From the NCBI GenBank assembly GCA_900771365.1, contig CAAGNU010000151.1:1-28157 (forward strand): a DNA stretch of 28,157 nucleotides, written 5' to 3'. Shown here in pieces: positions 6,914 through 14,549 of the stretch. The number at the start of each line of letters is the position of its first letter. The stretch's first letter is position 1. The notes beneath the pieces were generated by a model. That model saw only the letters and a program-made list of their open reading frames with translations. It ran no database searches and was not told where the DNA came from. Both the position numbers and the translations under genes were made by a program. This DNA is from Bacteroidales bacterium (GTDB taxonomy: Bacteria; Bacteroidota; Bacteroidia; Bacteroidales; P3).

Positions 6914-8878
6914 ATGAAAGTGATCGTTAAAAACTTTGGTGAGGTGTCAATTGAGCAGCCGTGCTCAATTATCGACATCATCAAAATGGTAAATCCGGAA
7001 GGTCTGAACAATTATGTCGTGGCCAGAATCAACAATGAATCTAAGCTCATCGATCTCCGAACTACCATCACGACCGATTGCGACATTGAACTGCTGGACA
7101 CCACTTGCAAGGACTGCCTCTCGGTGCTGCGCCACACCACAGCCCATATCATGGCCGAGGCCGTGCAGAACCTCTTCCCCGAGGCTAAGATTACTATCGG
7201 CCCCTCTACTGACAATGGCTTCTTCTACGACTTCGACTTCCGCCCCTTCAGCCGCGAGGACCTCGATGCCATCGAGAAGGAGATGAAGTCCATTATCAAG
7301 AAGGCCACCCGCCTGGAACGCCAGGAGGTGACTCGCAACGAGGCCTTGGAGCTCATGACCCAGCGCCAGGAGCCCTACAAGGTGGAACTGCTTGAGGCTA
7401 TCCCCGAAGGCGAGACCATCATTATCTATAAGCAGAACAACTTCGTCGACCTCTGCCGCGGTCCCCATCTGCTCAACACCCGCCCCATCAAGGGCTTCAA
7501 GCTCATCGCTGCGAGCAGCACCTATTGGCGCGGCGATAAGAACAACAAGTCGCTCAGCCGCATCCACGGTACAGCCTTCTTCACCAAAGAGGACCTGGAA
7601 GCCTACCTCCAGTATCTCGAGGATGTGAAGAACCACGACCACAACAAGATTGGCCGCGAGCTGGAATACTTTACCACAGTTGACGTTATCGGTCAGGGCT
7701 TGCCTCTGATTATGCCTAAGGGTACCAAGGTCATCCAGACCATGCAGCGCTGGATTGAGGACGAGGAGACCCGCCGCGGCTATATGCGCACCAAGACACC
7801 CCTCATGGCCAAGAGTGACCTCTACAAGATTTCCGGCCACTGGGACCACTATAAGGACGGCATGTTCGTGATGGGCGATGAGGAGAAGGACAAGGAGGTC
7901 TTCGCGCTGCGTCCCATGACCTGCCCCTTCCAGTACTATGTCTATAAGAACAGCCAGAAGTCCTACCGCGACCTGCCCTGCCGCTATGGCGAGACCTCGA
8001 CCCTCTTCCGCAACGAGGACAGCGGCGAGATGCACGGCCTCACCCGCGTGCGTCAGTTCACCATCTCTGAGGGTCACCTCATCGTCCGCCCCGACCAGAT
8101 GGTTGAAGAGTTCAAGGGCTGTATCGACCTGGCTAAATACTGCCTCAAGACCCTCGGCCTCCTCGACGACGTCACTTGGCACCTCTCCAAGTGGGATCCC
8201 GCCGACACGAAGAAGTATATCGGCGACGCCGAGACTTGGGAAACCACCCAGCAGAGCATCCGTGAGATTCTCACCGAGCTCAACATCCCCTTCACCGAGG
8301 ATGTGGGCGAGGCAGCCTTCTACGGCCCCAAGGTCGATATCAACGCCAAGAACGTCTATGGCAAAGAGGATACGATGATCACCGTGCAGTGGGACGCACT
8401 GCTGGCCGAGCAGTTCGATATGTACTTTATCGACAAGGACGGCAGCCGCACCCGCCCCTATATCATCCACCGCACCAGCATGGGCTGCTACGAGCGCACC
8501 CTGGCATGGCTGATTGAGAAATATGAGGGCGCCTTCCCCACCTGGCTCATGCCCGAGCAGGTGCGCGTGCTCCCCATCTCCGAAAAGTTCCTCGACTATG
8601 CCGAGGAGGTGACCAACAAGCTCAAGGAGAACGGCATCGAGGCCACTATCGACCGCCGTAGCGAGAAGATTGGCTACAAGCTCCGCGAGACCCGTATGCA
8701 GAAAATTCCCTACGCGCTCCTTATCGGTCAGAAAGAGCAGGACGAACACCTCGTGGCTGCATGGAACCGCAAGGACGGCGACCTCGGACAGATGCAGATA
8801 GAGCCCTTTATCGATGCCATCTGCAAGGAAATCCGCACCCGCAGCGTCGAGCTTACCCTCCGCAAAGAAGCTGAGTAA
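6914..8878 (+). CDS. thrS: Threonyl-tRNA synthetase
   Basis: A 654-aa cytoplasmic enzyme that charges tRNA-Thr with threonine using ATP. The order of domains is complete: TGS (about 1-62), editing domain (about 63-240) with H74xxxH78 and C181/H185 at the editing site, class II catalytic core (about 245-545) and anticodon-binding domain (about 548-645). The three zinc ligands of the catalytic site are present: C337 (PMTCPFQ), H388 (EGHLI) and H519 (IIHRTS). Motif 2 includes FRNEDSGEMHGLTRVRQF. Length is normal for the family. The gene has its own promoter and a strong terminator. Codons end in C far more often than in neighbouring genes, consistent with high expression. No T-box-like or other structured leader fits in the short 5' region. 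Confidence 0.98.
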   Translation: MKVIVKNFGEVSIEQPCSIIDIIKMVNPEGLNNYVVARINNESKLIDLRTTITTDCDIELLDTTCKDCLSVLRHTTAHIMAEAVQNLFPEAKITIGPSTDNGFFYDFDFRPFSREDLDAIEKEMKSIIKKATRLERQEVTRNEALELMTQRQEPYKVELLEAIPEGETIIIYKQNNFVDLCRGPHLLNTRPIKGFKLIAASSTYWRGDKNNKSLSRIHGTAFFTKEDLEAYLQYLEDVKNHDHNKIGRELEYFTTVDVIGQGLPLIMPKGTKVIQTMQRWIEDEETRRGYMRTKTPLMAKSDLYKISGHWDHYKDGMFVMGDEEKDKEVFALRPMTCPFQYYVYKNSQKSYRDLPCRYGETSTLFRNEDSGEMHGLTRVRQFTISEGHLIVRPDQMVEEFKGCIDLAKYCLKTLGLLDDVTWHLSKWDPADTKKYIGDAETWETTQQSIREILTELNIPFTEDVGEAAFYGPKVDINAKNVYGKEDTMITVQWDALLAEQFDMYFIDKDGSRTRPYIIHRTSMGCYERTLAWLIEKYEGAFPTWLMPEQVRVLPISEKFLDYAEEVTNKLKENGIEATIDRRSEKIGYKLRETRMQKIPYALLIGQKEQDEHLVAAWNRKDGDLGQMQIEPFIDAICKEIRTRSVELTLRKEAE

Positions 8879-8900
8879 TTGTTTTTTTTCATAATATTGG

Positions 8901-8932
8901 GCTGCCACAAGAGATTGTGGCAGCTTTTTTTT
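8901..8932 (+). terminator. Terminator after thrS
   Basis: A perfect 10-bp stem (GCTGCCACAA, 8901-8910, with TTGTGGCAGC, 8915-8924), a GAGA loop and a run of eight T, starting 22 nt after the thrS stop. Confidence 0.95.
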
Positions 8933-8971
8933 ATTGTTTGTGTGTATTGAAAATCAGTAGTTTTGCTAATA

Positions 8972-9054
8972 TCCTAATTGCTGGATTAAAAAAATAATCA
9001 ATTAGGCAAAATAATAATCTAAAATTGCCGTTATTTGGATTAAAAAAATAATCA
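8972..9054 (+). promoter_or_regulatory. Operator-like repeats upstream of the BlaI-type gene
   Basis: The 18-bp sequence GGATTAAAAAAATAATCA occurs exactly twice, at 8983-9000 and 9037-9054, 54 bp apart start to start (about five helical turns). Each copy contains the inverted repeat GATTA-N6-TAATC. The first copy is also flanked by CCTAATTG (8972-8979) and CAATTAGG (8999-9006). BlaI/MecI proteins bind as dimers to palindromes upstream of their own gene, so these are the obvious candidate operators. No standard -7 element could be placed with confidence in this A/T-rich stretch. Confidence 0.7.
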
Positions 9055-9073
9055 TAAGAATAAAATTGTTATC

Positions 9074-9478
9074 ATGGCAAGAAAGAAAAATCAAGAAACG
9101 GGAACTCTTACCAAGTCTGAAGAGCAGGTGATGCAGTCCCTTTGGACACTCGGCAAAGGATTCGCTGGCGAAGTGGCATCCAATGTAGATGAGCCCAAGC
9201 CAGCCTATCGCACAGTATTAAGTATCATTCGTATCCTGGAGAGCAAAGGATTTGTTGGCCATCAGGAGTATAATGGCAATAACCAATATTTCCCCATAGT
9301 GAGCAAGGAGAAGTATTCTGGGCAGATGCTGGGGCTGTTGATGAAGAACTATTTCGGTGCCTCGTATAGTTCGCTGGTCTCGTTTTTCCTAAAGGATAAA
9401 AATATCTCGTCCCAAGACCTTGACGATTTAAGCCAGCTCATTGAGCAGACTCGCAGAGAAAAGGGAAATAAAGAATAG
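9074..9478 (+). CDS. BlaI/MecI/CopY-family transcriptional repressor
   Basis: A 134-aa winged-helix repressor. Residues 12-75 match the family core: LTKSEEQVMQSLW, then a helix-turn-helix around AYRTVLSIIRILESKGFVGH, then the wing and YFPIVSKEKY. The C-terminal 80-134 region is the helical dimerisation part. The family normally represses its own operon and is inactivated when a membrane M56 peptidase triggers its cleavage in the linker. That partner is encoded 11 nt downstream. The two 18-bp repeats upstream are its likely binding sites. In Bacteroidota such pairs are common and are not necessarily linked to beta-lactam resistance; no beta-lactamase lies nearby. Confidence 0.93.
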   Translation: MARKKNQETGTLTKSEEQVMQSLWTLGKGFAGEVASNVDEPKPAYRTVLSIIRILESKGFVGHQEYNGNNQYFPIVSKEKYSGQMLGLLMKNYFGASYSSLVSFFLKDKNISSQDLDDLSQLIEQTRREKGNKE

Positions 9479-9489
9479 AAGACTGTCGT

Positions 9490-11124
9490 ATGGAACAAAT
9501 CAGTTATATCTTTTATGCGACGGTGGCAATGGCATTGTTTCTTTTAGGCTATTGGCTGCTGATGCGTCGCGAGGTACGCCACCAGATGGTGCGGTTTTAC
9601 TTGCTCTCCACCATGGTGCTATCGCTGCTATTGCCAATGGTGCATCTGCGAGTGCCTGGATCCTTTCCCCAACCGATAGGAACTGCCCCCGTCCGCTATC
9701 AGTTCATTGTCTTTGATCAACAACTGGCCGCGACAGCTGCCCCAAAGGCAGACGCTTTTGACGTTACCGACCCCCAAATATCCAAAGAGCCCGAAAGTGA
9801 GAAGCCCGACAGTGTGAGCATGACGCTGTTGGCGATTGTGGGATGTGTGTATTGGCTGGGTGTTGCGGTGATGGCACTGCTGTTTGCTGTCCGCTTTGTC
9901 CGTTTGCAGAACAAATTGAGCAGGCTGGCGTTTTCCGACCATGACGGTTATCGCTTGGCAATAGTGGAAGGAGACATGCCCGCATTCTCTTTTGGTCGGA
10001 GGATTGTGATAGGTCGCAGCGACTTTACGGATGACGAATTGAACCAACTGCTGGGGCATGAACTTGTGCATGTCCGGCAGCATCATACGGCAGATGTCCT
10101 GCTGTGCGAGGTGTTGAAAACGGCGTTTTGGTTCAATCCTTTTGTGTGGCTATATGCCATAGAGTTGAAGCGTGTGCATGAGTATCAGGCCGACCGTCAG
10201 ATGGTGTCGCTCCCCAATGGCGTGGGCTATCTCGAATTGCTCTATCATCAGCTTTCAGGACGGAAGTATAGCGCAATCGGCAACAATTTCGACTATAGTT
10301 TAACCCCAAAACGTATTAATATGATGAAGCAGACAAAAAAACGTTTCGGCAGCCTTTCGCTGCTCGTGGCTTTGCCAGTGATGGCACTGGTATTATTCGC
10401 CAATTGCAAGAAGCCTGAAGCCGCAACCTATGTGGTGGACAAAATCGTAATGTTGGCAGATGATGAAGAGAGCACGCCGCTGACATGCAGTGAATTCTTC
10501 AATCTGGAGAATTATGAATTCACCTTTCACAATGATGGCACGGTAGATGTGGCGTGTACGGTGGACTCGTCGGTGAATTTCACCGGCAAGTACGTCCTCA
10601 ATCAGCACGACGGCATGATTATCTACGACGCATCGGGCGAACAGTGGATGAGGATGGATTGCAAGGCAGACTATTCGGGTCAGGACAGTATCGAACTGAC
10701 TTATACGGATGAGGACCCCGTGCGAGGTCTTGAGACCATGGCCAACGCCTTAGCCATTAATGTCTTCCCTGTCCGAAAAGTGAGCCAAACCATTACCACT
10801 CGCCGTTCGGATGGTACCGAAGAGAAGAAGTCTGGCGAGGTGTTTGACACCCTCTATCCATGTGTCTCCATTGTGTCCGATAGTTATGACTATATGGTGG
10901 AACACGGATGGTTCCGCTCCAATAGGTTGTTAGGAGCGTCCGTTTGTGAAGGATTGAAAATCACGGGCCTTTTTGTAAACGACGATAATGATACAGTTTT
11001 TGAATCGACGTGGAAGTATCCCACAGGCCGCCTTGCCGAAGATGCGCATCTCTTTTATGACACGGTTACGTACCTCAACCCCAAGCGGGATCTTCACCTG
11101 CAAGTGACGATGAAGAAGAAGTAA
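9490..11124 (+). CDS. M56 (BlaR1-type) membrane metallopeptidase with unrecognised C-terminal domain
   Basis: A 544-aa membrane zinc peptidase, the presumed sensor partner of the BlaI-type repressor. Transmembrane segments lie at about 4-25, 34-53, 111-137 and 286-305. The zinc site is H190-E-L-V-H194 (LLGHELVHVRQHH) with the third ligand E231 in HEYQADRQ. The stretch FWFNPFVWLY between them is typical of M56. The part after the fourth helix (306-544) is not a penicillin-binding domain: it lacks SxxK and KTG and is beta-rich (FTFHNDGTVDVACTVDSSV and further strands), beginning just after C306 (LFANCKKPEAA). What it senses is unknown. It lies 11 nt after the repressor gene, in one operon, and ends before a bidirectional terminator. 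Confidence 0.9.
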   Translation: MEQISYIFYATVAMALFLLGYWLLMRREVRHQMVRFYLLSTMVLSLLLPMVHLRVPGSFPQPIGTAPVRYQFIVFDQQLAATAAPKADAFDVTDPQISKEPESEKPDSVSMTLLAIVGCVYWLGVAVMALLFAVRFVRLQNKLSRLAFSDHDGYRLAIVEGDMPAFSFGRRIVIGRSDFTDDELNQLLGHELVHVRQHHTADVLLCEVLKTAFWFNPFVWLYAIELKRVHEYQADRQMVSLPNGVGYLELLYHQLSGRKYSAIGNNFDYSLTPKRINMMKQTKKRFGSLSLLVALPVMALVLFANCKKPEAATYVVDKIVMLADDEESTPLTCSEFFNLENYEFTFHNDGTVDVACTVDSSVNFTGKYVLNQHDGMIIYDASGEQWMRMDCKADYSGQDSIELTYTDEDPVRGLETMANALAINVFPVRKVSQTITTRRSDGTEEKKSGEVFDTLYPCVSIVSDSYDYMVEHGWFRSNRLLGASVCEGLKITGLFVNDDNDTVFESTWKYPTGRLAEDAHLFYDTVTYLNPKRDLHLQVTMKKK

Positions 11125-11145
11125 TCGGTTACGCGGTTTCGCAAT

Positions 11146-11188
11146 AAAGAAGTCGGCGATGGGGTCTTCCTCACCGCCGACTTCTTTT
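11146..11188. terminator. Bidirectional terminator between convergent genes
   Basis: A 13-bp perfect stem, AAAGAAGTCGGCG (11146-11158) with CGCCGACTTCTTT (11175-11187), encloses a 16-nt loop. The A- and T-rich ends of the stem give U-runs on both strands, so it can stop the M56 gene (+) and the YD-repeat gene (-). Confidence 0.88.
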
Positions 11189-11242
11189 AATCTTTGTGCT
11201 ATAAGGTGCTGCTTTGTCTGTGTGAAAGGCTGCTTGGCGCAG

Positions 11243-12049
11243 TCAGTATTGGATGCTGCGCTTCACGAGGGTGATGCTGTTGCGGGTGATGATGAGCTTC
11301 GTCGTCCAGTTGCCGTGGCTGTCGTACTCATATTCGTAGCGTGTCTCCTCCACCCATTTGCCTTCTGCCAGCTCCCAGGACTTGGCGATGTCTCCATGCT
11401 CGTTATGTTCATAGAAGGAGACAGAGAGGTTGCTGTTTGGGTCGAAGTCCTCTGTCGGAGGCAACGGGGTCGGCTCGTAGGCTGAGATTTGCAGCAGGGT
11501 GAAATTCCCATAGTCGTTGGGGTGAGAGTATGACCTTATCGTCCGGCCTTGGGCGTCGAATACCTCGCGGCGTTCCAGCGAGCCCTCTTCGAAGATGTCC
11601 TGAGCCGTGCTGTCGCCGTAGTCGGTGTTGCTGTATTCCGTCACGGAGAGGGTGCCCTTGCAGTGGCACACCTGCTCATAACGGAGCCCCCTCGCGTCGT
11701 AGCTGTGCTGGTAACGGCAGCAGATGAGCGTGTCGCCTGTCTCGTCCAGCAGCTCGTTGTAGGTCATCTGCCCGTGGCTGTCATACTCATACCTCCCGTG
11801 GCGGAGGAGCGAGCCGAGCCTATATTCTGACTCGATGGTGTTGCCAGCCTGGTCGTAGTGATAGACGGTGCTGTCGCCTGCCGAGCCGGGCTTGATGGTG
11901 CCGTTCTTCACCTTGCAGTTGTAGTAGAAGACATCCTCCGAGGACTTCATCCACTCCTTCACAGGCTGCCCAGCCTCCTGGGCGTGGCAGAAGCAGCCCG
12001 AGGCCATAAGGAGGCTCGCTGCCAGCATAGCTTTAAACGGCGCTCTCAT
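11243..12049 (-). CDS. Exported YD-repeat-like protein
   Basis: A 268-aa protein predicted to leave the cytoplasm. The start at 12049 (MRAPFKAMLAASLLMASGCF) was chosen because it begins a proper signal peptide; the 23 extra upstream codons to 12118 lie inside an AT-rich repeat. Cleavage may follow CHA (about residue 23) or, if lipidated, precede C19 (MASGC). The mature part contains short YD-like units: VYHYDQAGNTIESEY, YEYDSHGQMTY and YEYEYDSHGNW. These resemble the sugar-binding-type YD/RHS repeats found in Bacteroidota surface proteins. It is too short to be a full RHS toxin and has no toxin domain. No standard promoter is visible upstream. The function is unknown. Confidence 0.75.
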   Translation of the reverse strand: MRAPFKAMLAASLLMASGCFCHAQEAGQPVKEWMKSSEDVFYYNCKVKNGTIKPGSAGDSTVYHYDQAGNTIESEYRLGSLLRHGRYEYDSHGQMTYNELLDETGDTLICCRYQHSYDARGLRYEQVCHCKGTLSVTEYSNTDYGDSTAQDIFEEGSLERREVFDAQGRTIRSYSHPNDYGNFTLLQISAYEPTPLPPTEDFDPNSNLSVSFYEHNEHGDIAKSWELAEGKWVEETRYEYEYDSHGNWTTKLIITRNSITLVKRSIQY

Positions 12050-12052
12050 TTT

Positions 12053-12167
12053 ATGAATAATTGTTGCACAATAATTTAATTCATGAAAAAAATTCGTGAA
12101 TAATTCATGGAAATTCATGTAAAAAAACTTATTATCATTAATTTTTTTGAATTTATAGAAGTTGCCA
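12053..12167. repeat. AT-rich dispersed repeat, copy A
   Basis: This intergenic sequence closely matches 27986-28099. Over 72 nt (12096-12167 against 28028-28099) I count three mismatches. Both copies end at the same point (GTTGCCA), beyond which the sequences are unrelated. A diverged third copy lies near 14296-14380. It contains repeated ATTCATG/ATTCGTG units and an ATTGTTGCACAAT inverted repeat at its left end. It encodes no credible protein. Confidence 0.85.
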
Positions 12168-12182
12168 TAATTAGCTGTGCCC

Positions 12183-13667
12183 CTAGTTGATCATGCGGCC
12201 AAAGAGCGTATATCCGGCGCCGACCATGAACGTGTTGCCCGTGCCTGCGGAGAAGGAGGCGGTGAAGTACCACGGCGAGGGGCGCTTATAGGCGGCACGG
12301 AGCATGAAGCCGTTGCTGTTGAACTGGTCTGTGCCGCGGTATCCGAGGCCCAAGAGGACGGCGCTGTTGTCGGGGAAGGAGTACATCACCTCTGGGGCGA
12401 AGCCGAAGCCCACGCCGCGGGAGGCGTTGATCTCAACGTATGCGCCTGCGGAGATGACATCCGTGATGGGGAAGGTCATGTCGAAGCCTGCGCCGAAGAT
12501 GGCGCTGCCCTGCAAGGATGGGTTGGGGTATTTCAGTCGGCCGATGCTGGCGCAGGCGCCCATGAAGAACTTGCGGGCCACATCGCCGCACTCTATCGTC
12601 CAGCGCACGCGGCCGTCATATCCGCGTGGGATATAGCAGTATATGCTCTGCCACTTATTGATAAGGTTCGTGCCAATCTCCTCGAAGGCGGCCTGGAGCT
12701 TGTCGAAGTTGGAGAGCGAGTAGAACTTGTCGCCCGACGAGTTGTGGGAGAGAGCTGCCAGCACCCGTTCGAAGTCCGTGTTGGTCCTGTCCACATCGTT
12801 GCCGCGGATGGCCAGGACGTAGCTCTCGATGGGGGCTCCGCCAATCTTCTCCTTCATGATGCGCTGGTTCACGTGCTTGAAATAGCTGTGCTCCGTCCCC
12901 TCGGCGGCCTTGCCAATCTGGGGGTCGAACGAGTCGTTGTCGTAGCCGTCTGTGAAAGCGATGACGAAGTTGCCGTCGTATTTCTTCCCCTTGTCAATCT
13001 TGAGCTTGGAGGCATACCTCTGGATGGCGTTAAGACTCTGGTCTATGGCGTAGTAGAAAGCTGTGCGGTTGTTGAGCTGGAGGCCGTCTATGAACTGGCA
13101 CATCCCTTCGAGGCTCTCCTTCGTGAGCGGCTGGAGGTCGTAGGTGCGCGTGTTGTTCATCGAGTTGAATCCCACGATGCCGATATGCACATTGCCGTCG
13201 TTCGACTTCTCGGCGATAACCTCGATAAACTGCTTGGCGGCCTCCTTCAGCTTGGCAAAGTCGGAGTTGCCGATAGAAGAGCTGCAGTCCAGCACCAGCA
13301 TGATGCTCATCACCTTCTGCTGCGAGAAGGCGGCCTCCGCGTTCTCCACCTCGCTGTCCACCTGCCACCTGCCGCTGTTGTTCTGCCAGCGGTAGAACTT
13401 CAGTCCGCAGTCGAACCCCTGGGGGTGGCTCGTGGAGGCGTGTTCGAACACCAACTGCACGCCCCTCTCGGTGTCGTGGCCGTAGATAGTGTCGGTGCTG
13501 GCAAAGGTGATGCCCTGCCCGTGGACGTTGTAGAGCCTCCAGGGCTCTCCGGCCTTGTCGGGGGTGGCCAGCTGCCCTTCGATATAGAACTTAGCCTTGT
13601 CGGCCTGACCCAAGGCCGTGGCACTCAGCAGCACGAGGGCTGCCAGCAGAATAAGGTGCTTTTTCAT
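12183..13667 (-). CDS. Exported von Willebrand factor A protein with C-terminal barrel-like region
   Basis: A 494-aa protein with a signal peptide (1-20, ending SATALG). A beta-rich part (21-115) precedes a VWA domain at about 119-330. The metal-ion-dependent adhesion site is complete: D127-C-S129-S-S131, T202 (NRTAFYYAI) and D240 (FTDGYDND). VWA domains bind protein or other ligands through Mg2+. From about 350 the sequence turns into alternating aromatic and glycine-rich strands (GAGFDMTFPI, GVGFGFAPEVMYSFPDN, VGAGYTLFGRMIN) typical of small outer-membrane barrels. The C-terminus does not end in the classic aromatic residue, so membrane insertion is inference. It has no Type IX sorting domain. 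The partner is unknown. The downstream YD-repeat gene, on the same strand, may belong to the same surface module but is 133 nt away across a repeat. Confidence 0.82.
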   Translation of the reverse strand: MKKHLILLAALVLLSATALGQADKAKFYIEGQLATPDKAGEPWRLYNVHGQGITFASTDTIYGHDTERGVQLVFEHASTSHPQGFDCGLKFYRWQNNSGRWQVDSEVENAEAAFSQQKVMSIMLVLDCSSSIGNSDFAKLKEAAKQFIEVIAEKSNDGNVHIGIVGFNSMNNTRTYDLQPLTKESLEGMCQFIDGLQLNNRTAFYYAIDQSLNAIQRYASKLKIDKGKKYDGNFVIAFTDGYDNDSFDPQIGKAAEGTEHSYFKHVNQRIMKEKIGGAPIESYVLAIRGNDVDRTNTDFERVLAALSHNSSGDKFYSLSNFDKLQAAFEEIGTNLINKWQSIYCYIPRGYDGRVRWTIECGDVARKFFMGACASIGRLKYPNPSLQGSAIFGAGFDMTFPITDVISAGAYVEINASRGVGFGFAPEVMYSFPDNSAVLLGLGYRGTDQFNSNGFMLRAAYKRPSPWYFTASFSAGTGNTFMVGAGYTLFGRMIN

Positions 13668-14086
13668 CGTATGCTTACTTTGTTGTAAATTCCATTAACG
13701 CGCCTTTAATAATATTATTGTGCGAGGCGAAGATTTTTTTAAGATTATCTGCATGAGGGTGATTGTTCGGTGAAATTTGCGTGGCGGCAAGAAATAGAGC
13801 CCTCATACAACCTACCTTAAGGAATAATTTTTTGACATTATCACATCTTTGCGGACAATCTGCTTTTGCTGCTTTGCCATGAAAGAGGATTCCCGCAGAA
13901 GTCTTGCGTGGCTGCGACTGCGCAAAGGCGGCCTATATCCTTCCCCCAAGCCTCGGCCTTACAAGTCCGCCACAACGCCACACATATCATAGCATCCCCG
14001 AGCATGGATGAGTTAGTTTCGCATAGGGATGGAGAAGGCGCGGCTGTCAAAATGTCAGTCATGTTTCTGGGGTCGAGGCAGGCTCG

Positions 14087-14134
14087 CCGTAGCTCCGCTG
14101 TAGCTTCGCCGTAGCTTCGCTCGGAGGGCGAAGC
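14087..14134 (+). repeat. Three 11-bp tandem repeats followed by a hairpin
   Basis: Units CCGTAGCTCCG, CTGTAGCTTCG and CCGTAGCTTCG occupy 14087-14119. The last overlaps a 7-bp stem GCTTCGC (14114-14120)/GCGAAGC (14128-14134). All lie inside the inverted-repeat element. Confidence 0.8.
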
Positions 14135-14295
14135 AAAAGCGAGCGAAAAGTGGCACTTCAAAGACGCTTCAGCGAAGCAAAAACGGCTCAATACTGACAA
14201 AATGGCAGGCTGGGAGGTTTGGTGCAACCGCGTAAAATAATCCAAAGAATTAAGGATAAGAAGACTTTTACACGAATTGCACATGAGTTTGATCA

Positions 14296-14380
14296 TGAAT
14301 TATTGTTGTGCAAAAAGTAATTCATGAAAAAATTTGTGGCTAATTCATGGTGATTTATGTCTTTATTAGCATGAATAATC
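14296..14380. repeat. AT-rich dispersed repeat, copy B (diverged)
   Basis: Shares the order ATGAATTATTGTTG-TGCA, TAATTCATGAAAAAATTTGTGG and TAATTCATGGTGATTTATGT with copies A and C, but with many changes and without the conserved right end. It lies at the right side of the inverted-repeat element. Confidence 0.55.
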
Positions 14381-14518
14381 AGGTGGCCTGGAATGATTAT
14401 TCGCAAAGATGTGACAATGTTAGAAAATAATTTCGGTAGGGGCACTTCTAATATGAACCTCATTGGGGATGCCATAGGCATCCTTTGTAATCATAAACTA
14501 AGGCTGGATAGAAAAAAG

Positions 14519-14549
14519 TTTGGTATGTGGGATTTTTTTGTTATTTTTG
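14519..14549 (+). promoter_or_regulatory. Promoter of the FISUMP lipoprotein gene
   Basis: TTTG at 14519-14522, exactly 19 nt, then TATTTTTG at 14542-14549. Just after the expected start of transcription there is an imperfect hairpin, CTAAGGGATT (14556-14565) with AATCCTTAG (14570-14578), one bulged G and a GACT loop, which would sit at the very 5' end of the mRNA. Confidence 0.78.

Larger units (their letters stand above)
13811..14440. mobile_element. MITE-like or invertible element bounded by ~50-bp inverted repeats
   Basis: The left end (13811-13860) and the reverse complement of the right end (14392-14440) both begin CCTACC. After small indels they align over 38 nt with 32 matches, including an identical core TCACATCTTTGC (13841-13852; right arm 14402-14413). 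The ends face each other across about 530 nt that codes for nothing recognisable. This fits a non-autonomous transposon derivative (MITE) or an invertible segment. I found no clear target-site duplication outside CCTACC/GGTAGG, and no recombinase gene lies nearby. The repeat is a direct observation; the class is inference. Confidence 0.5.

Noticed and set aside
6965..8908. 647-codon minus-strand frame opposite thrS
   Set aside because: It is a shadow of thrS: the strong use of codons ending in C or G leaves the complementary frame free of stops. The translation is repetitive Leu/Val/Gly/Asp-rich with no domain, while thrS is unmistakable.
9074..11124. Beta-lactam resistance locus
   Set aside because: Repressor and peptidase resemble BlaI/BlaR1, but the sensor has no penicillin-binding domain and no beta-lactamase lies nearby.
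11243..12049. RHS-type polymorphic toxin with immunity gene
   Set aside because: Only a few YD-like units in 268 residues, no RHS core, no C-terminal toxin domain and no small immunity gene beside it.
12177..13688. 503-codon plus-strand frame opposite the VWA gene
   Set aside because: Same effect as for thrS; the minus strand carries a signal peptide and a complete VWA metal site, the plus frame only low-complexity sequence.
13832..13853. Promoter within the left inverted repeat (TTGACA ... CATCTTTG)
   Set aside because: CATCTTTG is one base from the -7 consensus and TTGACA is too near for the 19-nt spacing. The same sequence in the other arm suggests it is part of the repeat, not a mapped promoter.
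13841..14296. 151-codon minus-strand frame inside the inverted-repeat element
   Set aside because: It runs through the 11-bp tandem repeats and hairpin, shows no signal peptide or fold pattern, and has no ribosome-binding site. It is more likely a chance frame in repetitive DNA.
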